Below are positions 7,249 through 16,524 of a DNA stretch of 64,000 nt, one piece after another. The stretch's first letter is position 1, and every line of letters starts with the position of its first letter. The translations under genes and the position numbers were made by a program. Source of the stretch: Thermotogae bacterium. Its GTDB lineage: Bacteria > Thermotogota > Thermotogae > Petrotogales > Petrotogaceae. The notes under the pieces were generated by a model, which worked only from the letters and a program-made list of their open reading frames with translations, ran no database searches and was not told where the DNA came from. The stretch is from contig JACKPH010000003.1 of NCBI GenBank assembly GCA_024233675.1, positions 220,188 through 284,187 on the forward strand, read 5' to 3'.

Positions 7249-10088
7249 ATTGCTACCTCTTTTCTTAATATTATATTGTAAATATTATTAATCTGGGTAT
7301 TTCCCAAAATATATATATACTCTTCTTCCGGTATTATATCTGTTATTTCAAAATCATTAACATCTTCATAAGTATAATCCTCAATTCCGAAATTTGCCGT
7401 AAGCATATCTTCATATCTGAACTTCTTTATAAGTCCTACTTTTTTATTATTTTCTTTTTTACTTCCGAAAAGATATATATATTCATTAAAAACTTTAAAT
7501 CCTGTTATTTTTTCATTTTCTCCGGAAAAAATTTCAGTATAATGAGAATCAAATCCCTTTTCCTGATCTATTCCGACAATTCTGTATGAATTAATACTAT
7601 CAGATGAATTTTCATAAATAATATATCTCTGTCTTCCGTCACTGAAAACGCCTATAGGTATATCACGGTTTTCATCACCGAATGTACTTGACCATTTTTC
7701 CGTACCGTAATAGTCAGTTTTAACAGCATATATATCAAAATCTCCGGAACCGAATGAATTAGTATATCCAATTCCCATTATACCCTGATCGGAAGTTTTA
7801 TAAATATCTGAAAGCATTTCAACTTTTTTACCGCCGTAAGTATTTGCCCACAACCTTGTACCTTCATTTGTATATTTTGATAAAAATATATCGGTAAGTT
7901 TATTATTTTTATATATGCTTCCTCCGGATATATAATTAAGATCATCATAATTTACTGCTTTTATACCGGAATCCCTTCCTAAATCACCGTAATTTACTAC
8001 AAAATTTAAAGTTCCTTCAGGTGACACGCCTACATTTAATGAATCTCCCTTAAGTCCGAGTTCAAATGTATCTCCCGTAAGTATAAACTGTGTTGATGTT
8101 GAATTACCTGTTATAAGAATATTTCTGAAATAGTTCTTTTCTTTGCTGCCGAAAGAAAAAATTTCTTTTTTATCACCGAATTCATTTATTTTCCATAATT
8201 CACCGAACCATATATTATCGAGAATTTTGTATCCTGTCATATAAATATCATTTCCGTATTTTTCAATATCATAAGCGTATTCATCATAATTTTTTCTGTA
8301 AATATTATTAAAAAATATTTCAGATGTTTTAAAAACATATTCTTTTTCATACTTAAATTCTTTATATAAATATTTTATTTTTAACTGATAGTCAGTATTT
8401 TCAGAAAAATTAAGACTTATTGTATTCTCATCAAACAAACCTGTACTTACAGTACTTTCTTTTACGTTATAAAGTTCATATTCGTAAAAATTTACATTTT
8501 CAGGAATATTGAACATAAATTTATAGTTTCCGGGTTCTGTAATTTCATCTATTTTATTTGTTATAAGCAAATTTACTTCTTCCTGTGTCATTTCTGTCTC
8601 CGGTAGCGTAACTTCACTGCTTTCGGGAGTTGTTTCCGCATCCGGCAGCGCAACTTCACTGCTTTCGGGGGTTATTTCCGCATCCGGCAGCGTAACTTCA
8701 CTGCTTTCGGGAGTTGTTTCCGCATCCGGCAGCGTAACTTCACTGCTTTCGGGAGTTGTTTCCGCATCAGGTAATGTATTATCATTTTTTCCAGATGTTG
8801 TTATGCCTTCCCAGTAATTGCCGGTCTGTGTTTCTTCGTAAAATATCATAAATCTGTCTATATAATCTTTTATTCCTATAAAAATACCGTTTTTTATTAC
8901 AACAGGCTGTGATATAACCTGTATTGAAGAAATTGAGCCATAATACCATACCGGATTATTTTTTATTCCTATAGATTTTATAAGTTTTCCTGATACAAGA
9001 TACTTTTCACTGTTGAAACCAACTATTTTCTGAGTATCATTTTCAAGTGCATTCTGATTTATTTTCACAAACATACCGTTAAATATATTTATTTCTTTAT
9101 TATCAAAAACAACACCGTAATTTCCTATTAGGTCATAAACCTCATAATTATTATAATTCATATTCTGAAAACTTATTTTTCCTACATAATCAAAATTTTT
9201 TTCAAAAAAATAAATTTCCTTCATATTACCGAGAACTATTTTATCCATTGAATTTATAAAAAATATTCTGTTAAAAGTTATATTATCAAATGTTTTTGAA
9301 TATTCAGGGGTAAGTGTTTTATCATAAACATAAAATACTGAATTAATCATATAATAGATTTTATCCTTAAAAAAATAAATATTTTTATTATCGGTTATAT
9401 CTATTTTATTTTTTATTTTTCCGTCTTCAAAATAATAAATTCCGTTTTTTGTTACCACGTTAAAGGGAGTTAATACTTCTTTTATTTCATCAGGAAAATA
9501 AACATTTGAGAAATGAAATTCTTTATCGTATATATACAAATTTTTCCCTTCATATATGTATATACTGTCATTTATGATTTTAGCATTGGTAACTTTAAAA
9601 TCAAATTTTTGTCTGAAAATTACCTTTTTATCAAAATCTTTTATTTCTATTTCATTTCCGTTTATATAAAGAAATTGATTCCCTTCATAATAAGGAATTA
9701 TATTATCATATTTTTCAAATTCATTCCATATTATATCCCCGTATCTGTATGCTCTTGTTTTAAATTTTACAGTTCCGGAAGTTCCTGTGAGCAAATTATC
9801 CCTGTATGCTTCGATTTTTATATAATAAGTCGTTTCTGATTTAAATATATTTCCGGAAAAAAATTTAGCATATATATTTTCATACAGAACAGTATTTTTT
9901 ATAAAATCAGAACTTTCTGATATTATAACTTTATATTTTATATTTTCATTCTGAGCATAATCCCATCTGAAAATTATTTTTATATCAACATTTTCAGAAT
10001 TATTCTCAGGAGAAATTATTTTTATTGTGTCCGGAAAGCTAAAAACAGAAATTATAAGAATAATAAATATTAATATTTTTTTATTCAC
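7245..10088 (-). CDS. Secreted repeat/beta-propeller-like protein with Pro/Thr/Ser/Glu tandem repeat linker
   Basis: Large exported protein of 947 aa. Residues 1-18 are a signal peptide (MNKKILIFIILIISVFSF). A fibronectin-like domain follows (KIISPENN... to about 115), then a propeller-like region of short beta repeats to about 440. A low-complexity linker of four near-identical 14-residue units of the type TLPDAETTPESSEV spans about 440-495, followed by a second Fn3-like part (about 505-600) and a C-terminal propeller-like region with the pattern NTYGG...D...F...GYTN. The role is unknown; an extracellular or periplasmic sensor/structural protein is plausible. It is the last and largest gene of an envelope run (TPR, barrel-like, VanZ). 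Confidence 0.75.
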   Translation of the reverse strand: MNKKILIFIILIISVFSFPDTIKIISPENNSENVDIKIIFRWDYAQNENIKYKVIISESSDFIKNTVLYENIYAKFFSGNIFKSETTYYIKIEAYRDNLLTGTSGTVKFKTRAYRYGDIIWNEFEKYDNIIPYYEGNQFLYINGNEIEIKDFDKKVIFRQKFDFKVTNAKIINDSIYIYEGKNLYIYDKEFHFSNVYFPDEIKEVLTPFNVVTKNGIYYFEDGKIKNKIDITDNKNIYFFKDKIYYMINSVFYVYDKTLTPEYSKTFDNITFNRIFFINSMDKIVLGNMKEIYFFEKNFDYVGKISFQNMNYNNYEVYDLIGNYGVVFDNKEINIFNGMFVKINQNALENDTQKIVGFNSEKYLVSGKLIKSIGIKNNPVWYYGSISSIQVISQPVVIKNGIFIGIKDYIDRFMIFYEETQTGNYWEGITTSGKNDNTLPDAETTPESSEVTLPDAETTPESSEVTLPDAEITPESSEVALPDAETTPESSEVTLPETEMTQEEVNLLITNKIDEITEPGNYKFMFNIPENVNFYEYELYNVKESTVSTGLFDENTISLNFSENTDYQLKIKYLYKEFKYEKEYVFKTSEIFFNNIYRKNYDEYAYDIEKYGNDIYMTGYKILDNIWFGELWKINEFGDKKEIFSFGSKEKNYFRNILITGNSTSTQFILTGDTFELGLKGDSLNVGVSPEGTLNFVVNYGDLGRDSGIKAVNYDDLNYISGGSIYKNNKLTDIFLSKYTNEGTRLWANTYGGKKVEMLSDIYKTSDQGIMGIGYTNSFGSGDFDIYAVKTDYYGTEKWSSTFGDENRDIPIGVFSDGRQRYIIYENSSDSINSYRIVGIDQEKGFDSHYTEIFSGENEKITGFKVFNEYIYLFGSKKENNKKVGLIKKFRYEDMLTANFGIEDYTYEDVNDFEITDIIPEEEYIYILGNTQINNIYNIILRKEVAI
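8604..8771 (-). repeat. Four 42-bp tandem repeats (in-frame, 14-aa units)
   Basis: Four consecutive 42-base units differing by only a few bases, in frame within the exported protein. The DNA is more GC-rich than its surroundings. Coordinates are good to a few bases. Confidence 0.85.
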
Positions 10089-10097
10089 ACTTCACCT

Positions 10098-11876
10098 CTA
10101 TAAGTAATTGACATCAGAAACAAAAAGCATCATTTTTTTTGTTATTTCATCAGCAAAATCATTTTTTAATATGTATTCCGATTTATAATCATGATAATTT
10201 GCAGATACAAAAACAGAAAAAACGTCTTCAAATGTCTTTATTTTATATTCGAGTAAATCGTCAAAATCCATTATATAATCTTCATAATTTACCATCATAC
10301 CGGAAAGTCTGAAACTAATATCACTTATTTCCTGATAGTTTTCTTCCATAAAGAGATTAAGCGGTGACATTTCACCGAAAATTCTGTCCTGAAAAAATCT
10401 GAGAAAAATTTTAGAAAAAGCTATTCCTATACCGTCTTTCCAGATTATTTGCGACATTTCAGTCACAATTCTCTCGCCGAGAGCATAATTAAATCCCGAT
10501 AATTTTATTACTTCAGTTATAAAATCAACGCCGGACGGTTTTATTTTCATATTATTTCCTTTTTCATTTATCCATCCTGTATATTCATATTTTATACCTT
10601 TTTCTTTAAAATTAAGGTAAAGCTTTGATCTGTCTATAAATCCGTCATCGGTAAAAGAATTCATTATTATTTCTGAATATTCAGGAGATACTTTATTTTC
10701 TATTTTTTCTATGTAATAATCAATATTTTCAAGTCTTTCGGGAAGGTTCATAAAAAGTCCTTTTTCATTTAAAAGTGATAATTTTTCTTTCGCCTTTTCA
10801 ATATTTCCGGAACCTATATAATAGAGCATAACAAGTGATTCGGCAGAAACACTGTATTCGGTTTCTGATAATATTTTATAGTATTTTTCTATTTCATTTT
10901 CATTTTCAAGAAAAACTGCTATTTTTAAAAGTGTAATTGCTATAAGATTTTTATTTTCCATGGAAGATTTTTCATATGCTTTAATTTCAGTTTCATATGC
11001 TCTGTAATATTCTCCTGTGTTTTTATACAATACTGCAAGTTCATGAAGAAAATAATCTTTTTCATCAATTTCCGAAGCCTTTTCAAGAGCCTTTACGGCA
11101 TCATAAAGTCTAGAATTTCTTGATAATGCATAAGAATAATTATAAAATATTTCAGAATTTTCTTTGGATATTCCGAGAGCTTTTTCATGTATTATAACGG
11201 AATCTGTATATCTTTGTGTCTGATTGTATATTACACCTATTCTTATGTATGCCGGTATAAAGTTTTTATCTGTTTCAAGAGCTTTTCTGTAATATTCAAG
11301 TGCCTCATCATATCTTGCATTTTCAAGATACAGATCTCCTGTCTTAAGATAAGGCAGTATAAATTTACTGTCTATATCTATTGCTTTCTGATAATATTCA
11401 AGTGCTTCATCATATATTTTTCTCTTGAAAAAAAGATTACCGAGTTCATAATATCCTGTATAAAAATCAGGATTTTTATTCAGTGTTTCTTTAAATTCAA
11501 TTTCGGCAAATTCATCATTACCTTTTTTTTCATTTAAAAGTCCGGAATAAAAATGATATCTGTAATCATAGTGAATATCTTTTATTTTTTTTAGATATTC
11601 TCCGGCTTCATCATTTTTACCTTCTTCAAGCATTCTTTTAAAATTTTCGTACATATAAAATACAAGATAAGATTTATAATAATCATCTTTATTATCTATA
11701 TCATACTGTGCGCTTAAACCTCTTATTATTATACCGAGAGATATTTTATTATTATTTCTGGCATTTTCAAAATCTTCAAGCAATACAGGAAGCTTAACAG
11801 GTAAATTATTTAATTTTGCATAATCAGGTTTTATATCAAGATAAACAATTGTATATTTAGGTAATTTTTTCAACAT
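10098..11876 (-). CDS. TPR-repeat protein
   Basis: At least five tetratricopeptide units lie at about residues 105-330, with typical alternation such as YYELGNLFFKRKIYDEALEY and YLKTGDLYLENARYDEALEY. There is no signal peptide or TM segment, so it is probably cytoplasmic. The C-terminal 200 residues do not match a family I know. It sits between two exported proteins (9-base gap downstream, 13 upstream) and is preceded by GGAGGTGT before the ATG. A scaffold role for the envelope genes is inference. Confidence 0.8.
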   Translation of the reverse strand: MLKKLPKYTIVYLDIKPDYAKLNNLPVKLPVLLEDFENARNNNKISLGIIIRGLSAQYDIDNKDDYYKSYLVFYMYENFKRMLEEGKNDEAGEYLKKIKDIHYDYRYHFYSGLLNEKKGNDEFAEIEFKETLNKNPDFYTGYYELGNLFFKRKIYDEALEYYQKAIDIDSKFILPYLKTGDLYLENARYDEALEYYRKALETDKNFIPAYIRIGVIYNQTQRYTDSVIIHEKALGISKENSEIFYNYSYALSRNSRLYDAVKALEKASEIDEKDYFLHELAVLYKNTGEYYRAYETEIKAYEKSSMENKNLIAITLLKIAVFLENENEIEKYYKILSETEYSVSAESLVMLYYIGSGNIEKAKEKLSLLNEKGLFMNLPERLENIDYYIEKIENKVSPEYSEIIMNSFTDDGFIDRSKLYLNFKEKGIKYEYTGWINEKGNNMKIKPSGVDFITEVIKLSGFNYALGERIVTEMSQIIWKDGIGIAFSKIFLRFFQDRIFGEMSPLNLFMEENYQEISDISFRLSGMMVNYEDYIMDFDDLLEYKIKTFEDVFSVFVSANYHDYKSEYILKNDFADEITKKMMLFVSDVNYL

Positions 11877-11889
11877 ACACCTCCAAATG

Positions 11890-13296
11890 TCAGAAATATT
11901 TGTAAAAAAAGAGATTAAAATATAAATCTGTCATATTATAACCCACATAATTCCATATATCCCATACAGAATCATATTTTGTATTACCAAACTGTATTTC
12001 TGCTTTGAAATCATTCCATTTTTCATATCCTGCAGCTACATTATAATAATAAAGATCATCATTCATAGGAACGTCAGTAACTCCGAAAGATACAAGCGGC
12101 TTTATATAAAATCCCATAAAATTAAACCTGTTTGTTAAAGCTCCCATGGTAACAATATTTGTTTCCGAATATCTCATATTAATATATGTTTCAAAATTCC
12201 AGTTATAAGTCATATTAAATGTAGTGGAATTTCTGAGAAAATCTATATTAAGCGTTGCCGATAAATTTTTTCCGAAAATATTATAATTTCCGTTATATGC
12301 AAAATAAAAAAATTTTGAGAAATCATAAATACCTACATTTATTTTATTATTCATATAATCCATATAAAGTATTTCCAACGATCCGTCATTTATTTTTAAT
12401 GGCAATCCGTCAAAAAAGTAATATTTTTTCAGAAGGTTTTCCGAATTATAGCTAAACCCTCCTTTTATCTGTTTATTTCCTAAAACTGTGAAAAAAACAC
12501 TTCCGGGTTTGTTTTCATTTAAATCATAAATTCTTATTCCGGCATCGTGAATTTCAGAGTAAGAATTCAGAGCAACAGCCTGTATATATTTATTTGAATT
12601 ATTCCTGTCAGCATAAATTATATCGTTATAAAAAAAATCTTTGACTGAAAAAAAATACTTTTCAAAATTATAATTTCCTTCATTGTAGTATTTTTTATAA
12701 TATCCGTAATTTCCGTTATATGAAAAAGTATTCTTATATCCCAAACTAAAAACAGGTACTCCGGCAATTATTCCTATATTGGTAAAAAAATATGGATTAT
12801 ACTCTGCGGAAAAATTATTTATACCGATATCTTCAAGTAATCTTATTTCTCCGTATACAGACTGAAGTTTATAGAGCATAGTAAGTGATATATCATAATT
12901 ATTTTTATCTGAAAGATAATACCCTGTACTTTTTAAAGAAAATGTACTTTCATAAGGAACAAATGATTTTAATTTAGATTTTATAATATTATCATTCATA
13001 ATCATAAAATGGTTATATCCCTGATAAATATTATAAGTATAATCATAATATTTATTATTATCTAAAAGATAATAATAATTATAAACCGAATTATTTTTAT
13101 ATTTTTCATAATAATAATACTTTTTACCGTCATTTTTCATAAGTATACTTTCTCTTCCGTATATGCAAAGATACATATCCCCGTCAGATGAATTTTTTAA
13201 GTATTCAAAATAGATATTTCCGTTATTTATGTATACATCAGAAAACAAAGCAACAGATAAAAAAACAAATATGAAAAAATATAAAAATCTCTTCAT
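11890..13296 (-). CDS. Exported Tyr/Asn-rich protein, probable outer-membrane beta-barrel
   Basis: A signal peptide (MKRFLYFFIFVFLSVALFS) precedes about 450 residues very rich in Tyr, Asn and Phe with alternating hydrophobic/polar strands and no TM helices. The last residue is Phe in a terminal strand ending FFYKYF, the C-terminal aromatic signature recognised by BAM machinery. Together these suggest an outer-membrane barrel of the Thermotogota sheath. I know no named homologue. GAGAGGTG precedes the start. Confidence 0.65.
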   Translation of the reverse strand: MKRFLYFFIFVFLSVALFSDVYINNGNIYFEYLKNSSDGDMYLCIYGRESILMKNDGKKYYYYEKYKNNSVYNYYYLLDNNKYYDYTYNIYQGYNHFMIMNDNIIKSKLKSFVPYESTFSLKSTGYYLSDKNNYDISLTMLYKLQSVYGEIRLLEDIGINNFSAEYNPYFFTNIGIIAGVPVFSLGYKNTFSYNGNYGYYKKYYNEGNYNFEKYFFSVKDFFYNDIIYADRNNSNKYIQAVALNSYSEIHDAGIRIYDLNENKPGSVFFTVLGNKQIKGGFSYNSENLLKKYYFFDGLPLKINDGSLEILYMDYMNNKINVGIYDFSKFFYFAYNGNYNIFGKNLSATLNIDFLRNSTTFNMTYNWNFETYINMRYSETNIVTMGALTNRFNFMGFYIKPLVSFGVTDVPMNDDLYYYNVAAGYEKWNDFKAEIQFGNTKYDSVWDIWNYVGYNMTDLYFNLFFYKYF

Positions 13297-13299
13297 TTT

Positions 13300-13674
13300 T
13301 CACCTCTCAAATGCAAAGTATTTAAATCCGTAATAAACAAATCCCAAAATTATTCCCAGAAAACTAAATATCATATCTCTGACACTGAAAATATGATAAG
13401 GTGTCATAGCCTGTACATATTCACTTATTACAGGTACGGAAATAACGGCTAAAAAAATACCGTAATAAAAAAATTTGTTTTTTATTTTTATAAATCCCAT
13501 ACAGAAAATGTCGGAATAAATAAAATATGCTACGGTATGTACAATTTTATCCTCACCCGTAAAAGTATTATAATCAACCAAAGGTTTTGCAACCGAAAGA
13601 AAAAAAACCAAAAAAGAATATATAAAAAAAGAAAATCTCCAGAATCTTTCCTGATTTTTTATAATTTTTTTCAT
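13300..13674 (-). CDS. VanZ-like membrane protein
   Basis: 124 residues with about four hydrophobic segments and the VanZ pattern: KPLVDY, then DKIVHTVAYFIYS, then SEYVQAM and RDMIFSFLGIILG. VanZ proteins affect teicoplanin sensitivity in enterococci; most homologues have no known function. The gene starts 11 bases after tgt and ends 3 bases before the barrel-like gene, in one transcriptional run. Confidence 0.8.
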   Translation of the reverse strand: MKKIIKNQERFWRFSFFIYSFLVFFLSVAKPLVDYNTFTGEDKIVHTVAYFIYSDIFCMGFIKIKNKFFYYGIFLAVISVPVISEYVQAMTPYHIFSVRDMIFSFLGIILGFVYYGFKYFAFER

Positions 13675-13685
13675 TATATCACCTT

Positions 13686-14813
13686 TTAATTCTGAAGAGG
13701 ATAGTCTGATGTTTCAAAAAATTTTTTCTTAAAATTAATAAACTCATCGTTTTCTATGGCTCGTCTCATTTCTTTTACAAGAGATATATTAAAGTAAAGA
13801 TTATGTATGGAAATTAATATTTTACCGAGTATTTCCTCTCTTTTCAAAAGATGGTTTATATAACCTCTTGAATGATTCTGACAGGCATAACAGTTACAGT
13901 TTTCTTCTATAGGAGAATTATCGTGTTTTACTTTTGAAGCCTTAAGATTCAGTTTTCCTTTCCATGTAAGTGCTGTTCCGTGTCTGCCCATTCTTGTAGG
14001 AAGAACACAGTCAAACATATCCATTCCGTTTTCAACAGAAAGAATCATCATAGTCGGTGATCCTATACCCATTATATATCTTGGTTTATCTTTGGGCAAT
14101 CTGTTTCCGAATATTTTTAAAACTTTCTCCGAGTCCTGATATTTTTCTCCGACAGCAAGACCTCCGAGTGCAAATCCGTCAAAAGGAATCCCTGTTATCT
14201 GTTCAAGACTTTTTTGTCTTAAGTCCTCAAACAATCCTCCCTGAACTATACCGAAAAGTCCCTGATCTGTTCTTGTATGACTTTCAAAAGATCTTAGTGC
14301 CCATCTGTACGTTCTGTCAACAGATTCTTCAAAATATTTTTTCTCAGTATTTTTTGTATCCACACATTCATCGAAAGCCATAGCAATATCAGATCCTATA
14401 ATCTGCTGTATTTCCATAGATTTTTCAGGTGTAATAAGTATTTTTGAACCGTCAAGAGGCGAATGGAAATGTACGCCTTCTTCTGTTATTTTTCTGTCTC
14501 TGAGAGAAAAAACCTGAAATCCGCCACTATCAGTAAGAATAGGTTTATCCCAGTTCATAAATTTATGAAGTCCCTGAAATTCCGACATTATTTCAAGCCC
14601 GGGTCTGAGAAAAAGATGAAAAGCATTTCCTAATATTATTTCGGATCCGACATCAATAATATTCTGTTTAGTTAATCCTTTAACAGTTCCGTTTGTTCCG
14701 ACCGGCATAAAAACAGGTGTTTCAATTGTTCCGTGAGGAGTATGAATTCTTCCTCTTCTTGCTCCGGTATATTTATCTGTGTGTAATAATTCATATTTTA
14801 TAGGTTTATCCAT
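13686..14813 (-). CDS. tgt: Queuine tRNA-guanine transglycosylase
   Basis: Exchanges G34 of GUN-anticodon tRNAs for preQ1 in the queuosine pathway. The catalytic aspartates (DSGGFQVFS and a second in FDCVLPTR), the substrate-pocket GLAVGE segment and the zinc site (CNCYAC plus a later His) are present. The length (375 aa) is normal. It overlaps the cyclodeaminase-like gene upstream by eight bases. A preQ1 transporter gene under a preQ1 riboswitch is at 59432-59920, so this strain probably salvages preQ1. tRNA-His(GTG) at 36506 would be a substrate. Confidence 0.95.
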   Translation of the reverse strand: MDKPIKYELLHTDKYTGARRGRIHTPHGTIETPVFMPVGTNGTVKGLTKQNIIDVGSEIILGNAFHLFLRPGLEIMSEFQGLHKFMNWDKPILTDSGGFQVFSLRDRKITEEGVHFHSPLDGSKILITPEKSMEIQQIIGSDIAMAFDECVDTKNTEKKYFEESVDRTYRWALRSFESHTRTDQGLFGIVQGGLFEDLRQKSLEQITGIPFDGFALGGLAVGEKYQDSEKVLKIFGNRLPKDKPRYIMGIGSPTMMILSVENGMDMFDCVLPTRMGRHGTALTWKGKLNLKASKVKHDNSPIEENCNCYACQNHSRGYINHLLKREEILGKILISIHNLYFNISLVKEMRRAIENDEFINFKKKFFETSDYPLQN

Positions 14814-15399
14814 TACTAAGCATTACCTCCGGTAGTTTATTTATAATAAAATCAGTTTCTGAATTTATTTTTTCTGTAATTTTATTTATATTTTCCAAAT
14901 AAATTTCTTCCGAAACACTCTTTTTATTTTCATTAATAAGACAAACAGAAGCTTTTATTCCGCTCCATGCGTAAACACATGAAATATAAGCATCGGATCT
15001 CAGAAACTTATTACCCCATGTATAAAGTTCATAAGACATTTTTAATATTTTCAGAGATTCATCTGCAATGTGCAGTGAATTCTCAATATTTTCTCTGGTA
15101 ACCTCACTGAGCAGAGAATTATTATTTTTATCCGTAGCCTGATATTTAAGAAATAATTCCGAATCTTTTTCAGCAAGTTCAAAAAGTATTTCCCGTGATT
15201 TTTCAAGTTCCTGTTTTATATTTTTTGTTCTTTCACTTACATTTTCATATTTTTTGTTATTTAATGTATAAGCAGAAACCATAAGTCCAAGTGATGCAGT
15301 AAGAGCAGATATAATTGCAGATACAGCTCCTCCTCCGGGTACCGGATTTTTTTCAGATGTTTTATCCGAAAATTCTTTTATCGTAAAATTTTTATACAA
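14806..15399 (-). CDS. Cyclodeaminase/cyclohydrolase (FchA-like) family protein
   Basis: All-helical folate-binding family that includes formiminotetrahydrofolate cyclodeaminase and methenyl-THF cyclohydrolase. The family pattern NPVPGGGAVSAI near residue 20 is clear, and the length of 197 aa fits. The exact one-carbon reaction cannot be decided. It precedes tgt with overlapping codons. GGAGGTGTATC precedes the start. Confidence 0.8.
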   Translation of the reverse strand: MYKNFTIKEFSDKTSEKNPVPGGGAVSAIISALTASLGLMVSAYTLNNKKYENVSERTKNIKQELEKSREILFELAEKDSELFLKYQATDKNNNSLLSEVTRENIENSLHIADESLKILKMSYELYTWGNKFLRSDAYISCVYAWSGIKASVCLINENKKSVSEEIYLENINKITEKINSETDFIINKLPEVMLSNG

Positions 15400-15450
15400 G
15401 ATACACCTCCAAAAAATTATACTATATATTACATTTTAGTTCATTAAAAA

Positions 15451-16230
15451 TCAGTCATAATATGTTAAATCAACCGAACTTTTCTTTATTCCTCCGAATA
15501 TCCATGAAAAAGGATGCGGTGTCATAATATGTCTGTATTTTTCTTTAATAAGACTTTCAGAAACATATTTTTTTAATTCACCTTCTTTATTTTTTCCTGT
15601 ACAGGCATTAATAATTAATTCAGGATTATAAGATTTTATCCTTTTTATAAAATCTTTCTCAAAATACGGATACATTGATTTCCACATATCATCTCTGAGA
15701 TCTCTGTAAAATTTTCCCGTAAAAGAACCGAGTGATGTCTGATACTGAACAGGATTACAAAGTATAACAGCATATTTTTCTTTTTTTATATCGGTAAAAT
15801 TCATTATTAATTCCCGAAGAGAATAATATTCTGCGTTTTTAGAGCTGTTTTTGTATTTTTCAATCGCAAAACCTGTTTTACCGTTTGCAGGAGCTATAGG
15901 ACAAAATGAATTTTCCTGCATACTATACCCGGTGTATTCATCTTTATGCGGAGATTCAAGAATAAGAACAACAGACTTATATTTACCTTCTATTTTAACA
16001 TCAGAATATTTTGAAAGAATGAAATCTTTACCGTCACAAGGTACAATATTTCCATCTATAATAAAATATCTGCATACATCATTAAGTCTTTTTTCATTTG
16101 AATATATCCATTTTACAAGAATATCTTCTTTCAAAACACCCTTATCGCTCAATTTTTTTTCAGCTTCGCTATTAATGTATAAATCTTTTTCTATAGCATT
16201 ACCGTAAACATCTTCAAAAAAATACTTCAT
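15451..16230 (-). CDS. Unknown protein with weak uracil-DNA glycosylase-like motifs
   Basis: Not recognised with certainty. The central part has VVLILESPHKDEY, then PIAPANGKTG, a YAVILCNPVQYQ strand-loop and, near the C-terminus, MTPHPFSW. The order (acid-containing strand loop, a Gly/Pro loop, then a late His-Pro loop) recalls the uracil-DNA glycosylase superfamily, but none of the motifs is a clean match. The ATG at 16230 is chosen over a GTG at 16239 because AAAGG lies too close to the latter. It appears monocistronic. Confidence 0.6.
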   Translation of the reverse strand: MKYFFEDVYGNAIEKDLYINSEAEKKLSDKGVLKEDILVKWIYSNEKRLNDVCRYFIIDGNIVPCDGKDFILSKYSDVKIEGKYKSVVLILESPHKDEYTGYSMQENSFCPIAPANGKTGFAIEKYKNSSKNAEYYSLRELIMNFTDIKKEKYAVILCNPVQYQTSLGSFTGKFYRDLRDDMWKSMYPYFEKDFIKRIKSYNPELIINACTGKNKEGELKKYVSESLIKEKYRHIMTPHPFSWIFGGIKKSSVDLTYYD

Positions 16231-16393
16231 GAAAAACACAGCCTTTCGTAATTTTTATTTTATTTTTATTAACAAAAAATTAACTTTTGACGTCTGAAAA
16301 TATCTTTCAAAATAACATTAAATGTGTTTTAATATAATAGAGGATTAACAATTTATTAACAAAATGAAAGTTATTTCATTATATTTTACCATA

Positions 16394-16466
16394 TTAAAAA
16401 AAAACGGCCAAAGGCCGTCTAATGGGTGAATTTTACTTTTTAAGGAGGTACCATTACTACATCTTT
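16394..16466 (-). ncRNA. Possible small RNA with anti-Shine-Dalgarno-like segment
   Basis: On the minus strand a TATAAT (16478-16473) would start a transcript of about 73 nt ending in a strong terminator (ACGGCC-TTT-GGCCGT, 16418-16404, followed by nine T). No gene on this strand uses the terminator: the next gene upstream on the minus strand begins beyond 23 kb. The unpaired part contains ACCTCCTTA, the same bases as a 16S anti-Shine-Dalgarno tail. The -35 region is poor. Read on the plus strand the same bases are AAGGAGGT followed only by a nine-codon ATT-started frame. Confidence 0.4.
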
Positions 16467-16524
16467 GATAATATTATAAAATCCGGAACTTAAAAAAAAC
16501 TTAATACTTAAAGGGAGTGTCTTT

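Noticed and set aside
8604..8771. Regular repeats as a CRISPR array
   Set aside because: Units are contiguous without spacers, in frame with a protein, and there are no cas genes.
16365..16430. 18-codon plus-strand ORF starting at the ATG near 16363
   Set aside because: No ribosome binding site at the right distance and the frame runs through the terminator hairpin of the opposite strand.
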